From Corallium rubrum (Eukaryota; Cnidaria; Anthozoa; Scleralcyonacea; Coralliidae): a stretch of 64,000 bases of DNA. The stretch covers positions 5,734,501 to 5,798,500 of the forward strand of contig OZ036013.1 of the NCBI GenBank assembly GCA_964035015.1, given 5' to 3'. Shown here piece after piece: positions 10,766 through 21,003 of this stretch. Each line of letters starts with the position of its first letter. The first letter of the stretch is position 1. A program made the position numbers and the translations under genes. The notes under the pieces are model-generated. The model did not search any database and was not told the DNA's origin. It worked only from the letters and a program-made list of their open reading frames with translations.

Positions 10766-10912
10766 CGAAATCTAGTTAGTAGTCTAACGTTTCGAGCGAA
10801 TGCCCTTCGTCACGTTTCTCTCTGACGAAGGGCTTTCGCTCGAAACGTTTAATATACTAAGGTTAGATATACTGCCGAAACAAAGAACGTACTATATTTC
10901 GATTGGTATTTC
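10766..10912. mobile_element. Hairpin MITE with hammerhead-like motif, copy 1
   Basis: The outer ends are CAACAATCGAAAT and its inverse near 10905. On the + strand, CTGACGA (10822-10828) is followed by a GGGC/GCTC stem and GAAAC (10842-10846), the conserved order of a hammerhead ribozyme core. The same family occurs at 12118-12290 and 50489-50660. Confidence 0.55.
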
Positions 10913-12117
10913 CCGTTGCCCTCCTACCGGGTTCATTTTGGAGAGCTTGGTGTAATGCAACAGACGTTTGGTAGACGTTTGGTAGACGTTCGTCCGTTCG
11001 TCAAGCTCTCAAACATACCACATGCACTATATACGCATACGTATACACTACACTTACTCACTACATCACAGTACCTTGTGTGCTATAGACGAAATCGGAG
11101 TTTCGACTGCACATACAGTCGGAGTCGGCTAAAACGTAGTTCATTTATAACATGAGCCTGAAGCAACCGTAGTAAACATAACACTTCTGAATTCAGAAAC
11201 TTTTTAATGTTTAGGTATTCTATAAGGGTAAAATTTGCTTATCGATTATGCTTGATAATAATCCTAAACGTAGTGTCTAAAAATAATGAACTCAAAACAT
11301 GAAAAAACAGTCCCAGCCTATATGTTATCTTCCCCGTTATGCTTTAATAGACACGATGTAATTTGCATAGGGGCCCAAATTGAATAGGAAACTTCTTTAT
11401 TTATTTAATAATCTTTATACACGGTAGCCTTATCAGCTGTAAAAATAAAAATAAACTACTAAAAATAAAAAGCTGTTTTTCAAGGGGCCGTGTTGTTAAC
11501 TATCAAAAAATTATTAACAATTCTTATCTAATAAATCTAATAAACTATCTTAATGTTCTAAAACTATTACAGCGGTTATCTTACAATATATGATTTAAAA
11601 ATTTACATAAAAATAATTCCTTTTCGCTTATGTTAAATAGTTCATTTTAAAAATAGAACGTTTCAGCTTAATATGATTCAGCTTACATGTTTGAGTCAAT
11701 TAAGAACTCTATTTTTATACGGCTATTATTGTTTGAGAATTCCAGATTTTAGCGGCTGCGTAGCTGGAGCTCCTCTTCATAGCATTTGTTGTTGGTTTCG
11801 ATAGCATCAACATTAAACTAATTTGCATGTGGGCCTAAATGAAACTATGATTTGGTATATACGTACTGTGCACTTATCACGATACCTTTTGTGCTATATA
11901 CTTACAGAAAAACAAAAGCAATCTTGCTTTGTTATATATCACGCAGACCCTACCATTTCGGAGCATATATATAGTCATATATATAGTCTATGAATTTGCA
12001 TCCTTAGCCTAAGCCTTATCTCTCCAACTGAGCGTCAGTGTCTCAATAGTCATTAGAGCTTGACGAAGGTTTATACATGCTCAAAGAACATAAAATCAAA
12101 AACGTCACATAAAATTA
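10913..12117. other. AT-rich non-coding stretch, nothing recognized
   Basis: No open frame with family resemblance, no tandem repeat and no clear inverted pair. A short TATATATAGTC duplication occurs near 11966. Confidence 0.4.
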
Positions 12118-12290
12118 CAATCGAAATATAGTAAGGTTAGATATACTGGCGAAACAGAGAACGTAGGTGTCCAACGTTTCGAGCGAAGGCCCACTTTAAA
12201 TTCTCTGACGAAAGGCCTTCGCTCGAAACGTTAGACTCCTATAGTGGCTATACGTTCTCTGTTTCGGCAGTATATGTATAATTGAGTCGG
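12118..12290. mobile_element. Hairpin MITE with hammerhead-like motif, copy 2
   Basis: The inverted ends carry GTAAGGTTAGATATACTG and AGAGAACGTAGG. CTGACGA at 12205-12211 is followed by a GC-rich hairpin and GAAACGTT. It is about 90 percent similar by eye to the copy at 50489-50660. Confidence 0.6.
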
Positions 12291-13018
12291 TTTTCGTTGA
12301 TGTACCGCGATTAATGGATTAAACATTTCGACAAAACTCGAAAAATCTTGATCGAACTTCAAAGTCTTCGAAATTGACGAAACCTTCTTGGAAAACCTAC
12401 TCAATGACTTATATTCCGCGTTCTCGGTATATAACCCTTACTTACTATATTTCGATTGTTGTTTAAGCTATTTGGTGTCCAGTGAAAACGTCCTCCGGTC
12501 AAAACGTCCTCACTTCTTCCAAACTGAGCGGGGAACATATCAACATACATATAATACTCTATATAAAACTTATTAGTATATTTTTGACATTGACAAATAC
12601 ATTCTTCAAATGTTTCACGCCAGTAATCTGTTCTACTCTATAATAAAGCTGCAAGATCAGGCTCAAGGCAAAGTGTCTGTGCTGGTCTTTACTTGTATCA
12701 AGTTTCCATTTTTATAGCAACACATAAATACAGCTACAAAGTCTAGTCAAACGATACAAATAAACCATCTAACTGCTTGAGGTATTCACTTATGTATGAT
12801 GTTTTAACTTCCAAACAAGTCTGTTAATATACTGTATATATCTTTTGACTTCTATGACCCGAGGACGTTTTGACGTGAGGTCGTTTTGACTGGTAAACCT
12901 TTTATTGCACATAAAATTAGCCCGGTAACTAGCCATCCTCATGATGAACAGCCCTTGAAACGACTCTATTAAAGGCTCTGAAGTATTTTAAGTACGCGTA
13001 CGTGGCAAAGTCTCGCTC
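12291..13018. other. Non-coding stretch with a segment shared with 50.7 kb
   Basis: Positions 12895-13015 match 50690-50812 (CCTCATGATGAACAGCCC, GTACGTGGCAAAGTCTCGCT), in the same orientation and the same order relative to neighbours. A GTCAAAACG/CGTTTTGAC inverted pair occurs near 12495 and 12865. There is no gene. Confidence 0.45.

Positions 13019-13098
<80 letters not shown>
13019..13098. repeat. (TA)n microsatellite, left part
   Basis: A pure TA run of about 80 bp. Together with 13353-13412 it was probably one array that a TA-target element split. Confidence 0.9.
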
Positions 13099-13101
<3 letters not shown>

Positions 13102-13348
13102 CAGCCTACTAACATTATTGCCTAAGTCACTTTTAGACATTTTGAGAAAACACAAAAAACATTTATAAAATTTTGTAAAACTCGTATGCTGCCGCGATTT
13201 TTTTTACAAATCTAACTAAAACTACAGCAAATAAAATCAAATAAAATACATAACTTTGCACAGAAGAATGCGGCCCCCAGAAGATTTGACTTATGCAAAA
13301 ATCTCAAATTTGACAAAAATTGACTTAGGCAAAAATGTTAGTAGGCTG

Positions 13349-13352
<4 letters not shown>
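13099..13352. mobile_element. Short MITE inserted in a (TA)n array
   Basis: The ends are CGACAGCCTACTAACATT and its inverse AATGTTAGTAGGCTGTCG, each abutting TA repeat. The inner copies of TTGCCTAAGTCA also pair. The TA target fits Tc1/mariner-type insertion. It has no coding sequence. Confidence 0.75.

Positions 13353-13412
<60 letters not shown>
13353..13412. repeat. (TA)n microsatellite, right part
   Basis: A pure TA run directly after the MITE; the SINE tail follows within a few bases. Confidence 0.9.
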
Positions 13413-13417
<5 letters not shown>

Positions 13418-13578
13418 GATATTGGGCATTTCACTCGATTACATTGCATGTTCTAAGGATTTAGGGTGAAGGAAAATTCGAGTGTAGAATATATACATTT
13501 TAAGACCAAACCGGGAGCAGTTGCGAAAAATGCAACTACACAGGCCGTCCGGCGGGAATTGAACCCACGACCTTGCGA
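13418..13578 (-). mobile_element. tRNA-derived SINE, 5'-truncated copy
   Basis: On the minus strand it matches the SINE at 23002-23202: the box B region GGTTCAATTCC, the hairpin AGTTGCATTTTTCGCAACT, CGAATTTTCCTTCACC and the end TGCCCAATAT. The 5' half, including box A, is missing, and (TA)n DNA abuts both ends. Confidence 0.75.
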
Positions 13579-13631
13579 TATATATATGTCTTTAAATATA
13601 CCACTATTGGACTCACTGCTATGTAACTAAC

Positions 13632-13664
<33 letters not shown>

Positions 13665-13852
13665 ATATATACTTACGTGACCGATCACAGCCAGCCATTT
13701 GTTTGTATGCTCTTGTATTTTCCCTATAAGTACCTCAAATATTGGTATAGTCGTTGGGCAAACAGAATTAATGACGAAAGTTGTTTTGAATAGATCATAT
13801 CCCTCCTACTGTCTTATTAGCATTAAGGTATGGAACTATAAAATATATCAAT
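13579..13852. other. Non-coding DNA with a TA run, shared with 50.87-51.0 kb
   Basis: Positions 13635-13661 are TA repeat. From 13663 to about 13797 the sequence matches 50872-51000 almost base for base (ACTTACGTGACCGATCACAG, CAGCCATTTGTTTGTATGC). No gene. Confidence 0.6.
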
Positions 13853-14826
13853 AGGCCGTGGGTCAACCAAGGAAAAGTGCTCTAGAAAAACGATTCCGTT
13901 GGGGAAATAAAATATTTTCACATGAACTTACGTTTTGAAATGTGCTGAGTTCCCCAAAAAAGTTCCCAAGCCTGAAACCTGCCAGTTTTTTCGTAAATGG
14001 CTATTCATTTTCACTAGCAAAATGTGAGTGAGTTCTGCCATTGTTCACCGATACGGAAGGATGACGATACTAGATAATATTACTCAAAAGGACCTTCTTA
14101 GGAACCAGTCTCTCACGCGCGTTAATATTGTTAACTAACAACAGTTTAGCTCGAATCCTTTTGAGATATGTAACTTTACACCCTGCATGTAAACAAACAG
14201 AGCTGCTGTGTTGATTGTGGACATGGTTCGAAAGAATATAGATATTACTTTCTAAATTCCTGATTTATGGCTGTATTTGTATGAAATCAAAAGGATGTTG
14301 TTGCTTAGTCATTGGGTTATTTATTAGCCTGCGTGCAGACACTCCTTCCCCCTCCTCAGTGTTCTTAAAAATGACCCCTCAGAATGCGTTCGTAATCGTG
14401 TTCCTGCATGGTCACGTGAACCAAAATAATTGCTGCCGAGCGTCAGCGAGGCAGCATCACTAATCTTGACATGGGTTGCCTGTGTCTCACCTCCAGACCT
14501 CTTTGCCGAGCTATGTATAGTCAACGAGATCTCGATTTTTGAGTTTTTCTGTTCGCATTCAGGGGGGTCACGGGGGGGGGGGGACCACGCAGGACAACAC
14601 TGAACTAGCATCACGTGAGCTACGCCAGAGTCCAGAGAAGGTTAAAATTTTTGAAGGAAAAAGGATAACTTGAAGAATGAAATAAATGATTTAGGCGCGA
14701 ACGAGTAAGTTTACTCGTTCTTAATATATATCATGTCTCTATTTGCTTGTGGAAGTATTCACCAGGGTTATACTCTTTACGTTTCTTTCTGCCGAAGCCG
14801 AAGGGCCTTCGCTCGACACGTCAGAC

Positions 14827-15632
14827 TCCTAGATTCACGGGCTTTAGGAAAGGCTCAGTATGGCTCAAGTGAAAAGTTGTTTCAGCATACGATTATAAAC
14901 AAAAAATTGTGTATTTGTCTTACCTTAATGTTCAATGAACTTTCTTATGTATGATACAAAGTCTAAGGTATCTTGAAATACGTTACAATCGCTTCGCAGT
15001 CTTCCTATATTCACTGATATCCTTCGATTTGAACGGCCATGTTTACTAGGCCCAATCCTTCAAACTGTCACGCGGCTTACGAGTGTTCTTGAAACCCAAA
15101 AAACAAGAGGGTAGGATCTTTGGATTTTCTCATCGTCAAGAGCGAGATGAAAGGACACTACCATATATGGCACCGAACGTGTCCCCAACTTCCATATATG
15201 GCACAAACGTGTCCCTGTTAATTTTTAAAACAAGCCGTTACTCTGACGTCAGAACGTTCATCCCGCTCTTGACGATTCAAACAGATCACATGGTATGCAA
15301 TCCAAATAGCTGATTGGTTTAGAAGAGTACCACACCCACTTTGATCCTACCCTCTTGTTTTTTGGGTTTCAAGAACACTCGTGAGCCGCGTGACAGTTTG
15401 AAGGATTGGGCCTAGTAAACATGGCCGTTTAAATCGAAGGATATCAGTGAATATAGGAAGACTGCGAAGCGATTGTAACGTATTTCAAGATACCTTAGAC
15501 TTTGTATCATACACAAGAAAGTTCATTGAACATTAAAGTAAGACAAATACACAATTTTTTGTTTATAATCGTATGCTGAAACACCTTTTCACTCGAGCCA
15601 TACTGAGCCTTTCCTAAAGCCCGTGCTAGATT
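14827..15632. repeat. Large inverted repeat, ~290-bp arms, ~230-bp spacer
   Basis: The arm 14827-15118 is repeated inverted at 15346-15632 (GGCCCAATCCTTCAAACTGT, CCAAAAAACAAGAGGG, GTTCATTGAACATTAA). The spacer holds two ATATATGGCAC...CGTGTCCC repeats and an inverted CAAGAGCG pair. Degenerate hammerhead-type hairpin sequence lies near its outer edges. The small ORFs in it have no family resemblance. Confidence 0.8.
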
Positions 15633-16092
15633 CTCTGTTTCGGCAGGATATTCTAACATATTTCGATTGTTATTTTTTGGTGTATATGCATATGCTAATA
15701 TTGGTGTGGGTTCATTGTGTTTGCAATTGCACTGATCAACATTCTGATCAGACGGACGCTACTATCAATGTACTGTACCATTGAGCCCATCAGATACACA
15801 CGCTGCTGTGTAATTTTATATTTAAAGCTCTAGATTTGCATTGACAGTTTTGCCACAGCATTAGAGCAAGAGGCATGATTATTTAATATTTGTATATTAT
15901 TGTGTGTATATCCTGTCAAAACCCTTGCTATATCATGTCAAGCGATACGTTATAGTAACGTATTAAGTTTTCAATTTTATAATTAAAAAAATATAGAAGA
16001 ACCGTGTAAATACTTTGCCCATTGTAATTAATATTACATTTTTGGACTTTCCAGCCTCCTTCGCAAGCAACCCAGCTGCGGACTCTTTTGGG

Positions 16093-16260
16093 TGGAATGG
16101 GCAAACTTTGGTGGAGTGGGCAATCTTGGATGGAGTGGGCAAACTCGGATGGAGTGGGCAATCTGGTGGAGTGTGCAAGGGGGGGTGTCACATTGGCCAC
16201 AGACTGGAAAGATTTTCCTGTGGAGTAGGCTAAAGGTTTCTCTCCCATTTGAGGCAGCAC
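16093..16260. repeat. 19-bp GTGGAGTGGGCAA minisatellite, short allele, with its 3' module
   Basis: Four to five imperfect units of GTGGAGTGGGCAATCTTGG are followed by a unique tail (GTGTCACATTGGCCA, TGGAGTAGGCTAAAGGTTT, CCCATTTGAGGCAGCA). The same tail ends the roughly 80-unit array at 56713-58310. Confidence 0.8.
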
Positions 16261-16879
16261 TTCACTTGCGATAGTAATTTCTAGTTAATTTATATGCTAG
16301 CATAATTACCACACCAATACTTGCATTTGCAAGCCACCATTATTACGGCTTTCGATTATTTTCTAGTTTATTTACGTTCGAAAGTTGCAAGTTTCATCTG
16401 AAAACGTTGAACATTTAAAAACAATTCAATCAACTTGCGCCGTTGGATTTTGACAGGTTGCTTTGAAATGACGCCGCAAGTTGATTGATTTGTTTTTAGA
16501 TTTCAACGTTTTCTGGTGAAATTTGCAAATTTAGTGTTTATTTTGGTCGACAGTTCTGTCCTGAGAGAGATTATATTGATGAGAGAATGGACGAACTGGC
16601 GAAAAGTCAACGTTTGGATGCGAAGAAATTGAGACTTTGTTGGTGTCGTGTGTACTCGATGTTTATTCCAAGCACCACGATGCTCATTGATTACCATGGG
16701 AATTATTTCGGTAGATCTGTGTTTTTTTCTCCCAAACTGATAAGTTCGGCTGTTTCTTGGTGTTAATTGCACTGTGTGGTTCTCTATTAAAGGTATTAAC
16801 TGCTATATTTCATTTAAAAAATAATTTATTTTGATGTTGAGCGGCGACAATACCGGATCCAGACAATATTAAATCGCAA

Positions 16880-17200
16880 TCAGCAAGTCGATCGTTTCGA
16901 CGGAGAACGCGTGTAGTACTCACACAATCGATTTCTCTTTTTTACATTGAGTGGCTGGCATGGAAGTCTTGAATGATGCAAATCGTAGAGGTCGGCCTCG
17001 ACTTTTCGCAGATTATTTATTATACCGCGGCGTTTTTTAAGCTTCTCGACACAAGATTTGCAAATATATGGTGACTTCGAATGAATTATAAATTCAAGCG
17101 TAGCTAATTCTTCTTTCACTTTAAATGCACCTTTACCGTCAACCACGTTTTTGTCCTTATGTTTCAAAATTTCGCAAGAGCAGAGAATACATGTTAACAT
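16880..17200 (-). CDS. Cysteine-rich C2C2 protein of unknown function
   Basis: A 106-residue frame begins at an ATG as MLTCILC and contains a second pair in YICKSCVEKLKKRR, followed by a basic, leucine-spaced stretch (NNLRKVEADLYDL). The C-x2-C ... C-x2-C spacing with a helix after the second pair looks like a treble-clef or zinc-ribbon unit and a short coiled coil. I do not recognize the family with certainty. It sits inside the 8-bp-TSD transposon, so it may be an exon of a transposon protein. The frame ends in basic sequence (KKRNRLCEYYTRSPSKRS) that could be non-coding. Chance coding is possible, but the paired cysteines argue against it. Confidence 0.4.
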   Translation of the reverse strand: MLTCILCSCEILKHKDKNVVDGKGAFKVKEELATLEFIIHSKSPYICKSCVEKLKKRRGIINNLRKVEADLYDLHHSRLPCQPLNVKKRNRLCEYYTRSPSKRSTC

Positions 17201-17263
17201 TTCAAAGTAGGATAGACGAAGCGAGACAATACAGAGAGGGAAAACCCGCTATAGCTTTTTCAC

Positions 17264-17482
17264 CAATCTCGTTCCCAGAGCCCACGTTCCCCACCCGGGA
17301 AACGAGAGACTCTGGGATAATCCATTTCACATCGACATTTCATTGGCTGATGAACACAGTGAACTCTATATAACTCTTCTTCCGGATAACACGAATCGTG
17401 TTATGGCGTGAACGGATTATCCCAGAGTCTCTCGTTTCCCGCCCGCTGGGTAAGGGGAACGTGGGCTCTGGGAACGAGATTG
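17264..17482. mobile_element. Mutator-like MITE, ~220 bp, 9-bp TSD GCTTTTTCA
   Basis: The TIRs of about 60 bp carry ATCTCGTTCCCAGAGCCCAC, GGAAACGAGAGACTCTGGGA and complements. GCTTTTTCA flanks both sides (just before CCAATCTCG and just after CGAGATT). A 9-bp duplication with long TIRs fits Mutator-like elements. Confidence 0.7.
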
Positions 17483-17921
17483 CTTTTTCACATGAGAATT
17501 TACTAATGATCAGAAGAAATCTGACCAATGAAATATCGGCTACTTAGATTATCTTTTGTCAACCAATCACATATTAGTCCTTAAAATCCAGTGACGACTC
17601 ACGTGACCAGAACACGATTACGAACGCCGTTTCGCAGACCCCGTTTCCCCGATTCCAGGAGGGGGAAGGAGTGTCTGCACGCAGGCTAGTTATTTATCTG
17701 CATTGTTTTATAAGCGATCGCAGTGTAAGCCGTAAGCCAACGTGATATACCAGCATTTCAATTTCAAATATCGCTTTAAAAGCCTGAATTCAGAGGTAAT
17801 ATTAGTTTATCATTGACCTAACATAACGTGTATGTCAGTTATTGCTTTTTGCCAATAAGCGAATAGACATCTTTTTAATATTGTAGCGATAGACACACCA
17901 GGCGGAAAACGCAATTTAAAA

Positions 17922-18341
17922 ATGAATATCAGAGCCCAGCAAATGACTTTGAAACAAGACATAATAAAAAGAAAAGAAAATTTATTTACTGACGTTTCGT
18001 TGTTACATCACAACATCTTCAGAGCATTTAAACTATATTACAGTTGGTTCACTATAAGATCAACTCCTCTTGATCTATTTTAGTATGTTGTCTGTTATTG
18101 ATATTCAATCTCTGTTGTCTGTTCTTGATGTTCATTTGTCCGTTTGAACTTTAAATTTTGTAACCGTTCTTGTAATTTTAAACCAGTATATCTTTGTAGT
18201 ATATATAGTGAACCAACTGTAATATAGTTTAAATGCTCTGAAGATGTTGTGATGTAACAACGAAACGTCAGTAAATAAATTTTCTTTTCTTTTTATTATG
18301 TCTTGTTTCAAAGTCATTTGCTGGGCTCTGATATTCATTTT
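17922..18341. repeat. Palindrome with two opposed hammerhead-like motifs
   Basis: Arms of about 140 bp face each other (ATGAATATCAGAGCCCAGCA to GTTGGTTCACTATA and the inverse) around a spacer of about 120 bp. Each arm carries CTGAAGA, a GTTG/CAAC stem and GAAACGTC: + strand 18238-18269, minus strand 17991-18022. This is the conserved hammerhead core with a minimal AC/GT stem III. Similar ends are known from Penelope-like retroelements. Confidence 0.65.
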
Positions 18342-19122
18342 TGAATAGACATCTATCTATATGTACGCCAGAATCGCCACACAATTAGCACGTGGAAATC
18401 TTTCTCCAGTTCGTCGTGGTTTTACAGAGCTGATAATCTACATTGGTACAGTTTCTGTTCTTTAACGTTCGCAGACTTCCTTCTAGTTTGAAGTTATGTG
18501 AGCTCTGTGCTGTCTCAAATTTTCTGTGAACAAACGATCGGCAATACTTCATATTAAATGTCATCTCTGATATCAGATTCGCCTACGCCATACCTTTGAA
18601 TTGAGCCGGTCGATCGTTTTTAAAACTTTCTTCCTTAATCCAGAGCAATAACCCAATGCCTACACAACAACATCCTTTTGTTTTCATACAAATATAGCCA
18701 TAAATCAGGAATTTAGAAAGTAATATCTACATTCTTTCGAACCTTGTCCACAACCAACACAGCAGCTCTGTTTGTTTACATGCAGGGTGTTAAGTTACAT
18801 ATCTCAAAAGGATTTGGGCTAAACTGTTTTTAGTTAACAATATTAACGTACGTGAGAGACTGGTTCCTAAGAAGGTCCTTTTGAGTAATATTATCTAGTA
18901 TCGTCATCCTTCCGTATCGGTGAACAATGGCAGAATTCACTCATATTTTGCATGAAATTAGTGAAAATGAATAGCCATTTACGAAAAAACTGGCAGGTTT
19001 CAGGCTTGGGAACTTTTTTGGGGAACTCAGCACATCTCAAAACGTAAGTTTATGTGAAAATATTTTATTTCCCGAACATGTGCAACGGAACGAAACGTTT
19101 TCCACTTGTGGCCCACGGCCTA

Positions 19123-19899
19123 CAAGGAACGGTAAACTGCATATTGTCCTACTTTTTGATGCTCTTTCAAATGAAGCAATAAAAAATTTCATTTCATAGG
19201 CACTTTAAATACACAGCAGATTAACTCTCCGATGAACCATTTGCGGATATAGTGCGATCACCGCCTCAATTTATTTACCATTGAAACAACAATGCTAGCC
19301 TAGTTTCTAGGCCTTACTCGGTTGACACGTTTCGGATGTGATCCGAACGGACCCGCTGGAGAAGGCCTAGCAAAATTCGTAAAAACTTTCACTTTACAGC
19401 TCAGTTGTTTATTGAGGAAGAATTGTGATGTTATCACCTCCTAAGTGTTTCCCGACATTTACTATTGCCATCTGCATAAAATAATACAAGCCTACTCACT
19501 TCGGATCGACGAAGGTTCACTGGCAACCGCCAAAAGTTGAAAGTTAAGCAGTTAAATTTTCATTTCGAGCTCCAATTGGAATATATTCCATAATTTCCTT
19601 CTTTCGATCGCCAAGATCTTTGGTAAAATCTTCGCAGACATCCTTATGCTTTTTGTATCTGCGCAACGCGCAGATATAAATTGCTATCGTGTTGTGTGTT
19701 TGTTTGTTTGTTTGTGTGTGTGTGTGTGTGTTAACTTTTTGGTGTAACCGCTGACCTATGTGTGCAGTAGTGACTGTTTATATTTCCTCGCCATGTTGTA
19801 TGAACTAAGGAGCGAGACGAAGAACAACATTATTTTCGAAGAAAGTCAATTGCAAATTTTGTAATGCTGTATGATTGGAGTAGTATGATTCAGGGATAC
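19123..19899. other. Non-coding DNA with a TTTG/TG microsatellite
   Basis: Positions 19690-19731 are (TTTG)n followed by (TG)n. The rest has no gene-like frame. Confidence 0.6.
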
Positions 19900-21003
19900 T
19901 TTAAAATGATTGCGTCTGACCGTACGCCAAGTGATACGATAATAATGCAATTTGATATTTGCGCTCATCTCAGTTCAAATAGATTTTTCTCCGTTGCTAT
20001 TCTATACGATTTGTTCTAATTCACATATGTTGTACAGAATTTAACACTCTATCTAACCGTACAAGTTTCTCAAATGGCACAAACCTACAGACGATTGATT
20101 TACTTTAAATATGACCGCGTTCGACCATACGCCAAGTAAATAGGGTAATAATGCAATTTGATATTTGCGCTCATCTCAGTTCAAATATATTTTTCTCCGT
20201 TGCTATTCTAATACGAGTTGTTTTAATTCACATATGTTGTACAGAATTTAACGCTTTATCTAACCGTGCAAGTTTCCCAAATGGCACAAACCTACAGACG
20301 ATTGATTTACTTTAAATATGACCGCGTTCGACCGTACGCCAAGCAAATAGCGTAATAATGCAATTTGATATTTGCGCTCATGTCAGTTCAAATAGCCTTT
20401 TCTCCGTTGTTATTCTATACCATGTTCTCTAATTCACATATGTTGTACAGAATTAAACGCTCTATCTAACCGTACAAGTTTCCCAAATGGCACAAACCTA
20501 CAGACGATTGATTTACTTTAAATATGGCCGCGTTCGACCGTACGCCAAGTAAATAGCGTAATAATGCAATTTGATATTTGCGCTCATGTCAGTTCAAATA
20601 GCCTTTTCTCCGTTGTTATTCTATACCATGTTCTCTAATTCACATATGTTGTACAGAATTAAACGCTCTATCTAACCGTACAAGTTTCCCAAATGGCACA
20701 AACCTACAGAGGTTTGTGCCATTTGGGAAACTTGTACGGTTAGATAGAGCGTTAAATTCTGAACAACATATGTGAATTAGAACAAATCGTATAGAATAGC
20801 AACGGAGAAAAGTATATCAGTTGAACTGAGATGAGCGCTAGTATCAAATTGCATTATACGGCTATTTACTGGCGTACGGTCGAACGCGGTCATATTTAAA
20901 GTAAATCAATCGTACAGACGATTGATTTACTTTAAATATGACCGCGTTTGACCGTAGGCCAAGTAAATAGCGTAAATAATGCAATTTGATATTTGCGCTC
21001 ATG
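19900..21003. repeat. Satellite array, ~206-bp unit, with one inverted unit
   Basis: GCAATTTGATATTTGCGCTC recurs at about 19947, 20153, 20360 and 20566, giving 206-207 bp spacing. At 20709 the array switches to a reversed copy (to about 20912), then returns to the forward orientation until 21003. The junction CCTACAGAGG is an abrupt fold-back. Units contain TACGCCAAGTAAATAGCGTA and CATATGTTGTACAGAATT. No coding sequence. Confidence 0.85.

Larger units (their letters stand above)
14325..17689. mobile_element. DNA transposon, 3.4 kb, 8-bp TSD TTATTTAT
   Basis: The ends are inverted copies (TAGCCTGCGTGCAGACACTC and a mirror near 17660-17688). TTATTTAT occurs on both sides (14317-14324 and 17690-17697), as expected for hAT- or P-type elements. 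It is inserted into the inner end of the left arm of the larger inverted-repeat element. The cargo includes a palindrome, a short minisatellite, a cysteine-rich ORF and a small MITE. No transposase is recognizable. Confidence 0.65.
13853..19121. mobile_element. Composite element with ~465-bp terminal inverted repeats
   Basis: The arm at 13853-14316 is repeated inverted at 18647-19121 with about 90 percent identity by eye; both ends read TAGGCCGTGGG or the inverse. CAA abuts each end, a possible 3-bp duplication. Inside are the 8-bp-TSD element at 14325-17689 and the palindrome at 17922-18341. No transposase was recognized, so the superfamily is unknown. Confidence 0.6.

Noticed and set aside
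19900..21003. CRISPR-like array
   Set aside because: The 206-bp units are contiguous, lack unique spacers and include a reversed unit; this is satellite DNA in a eukaryote.
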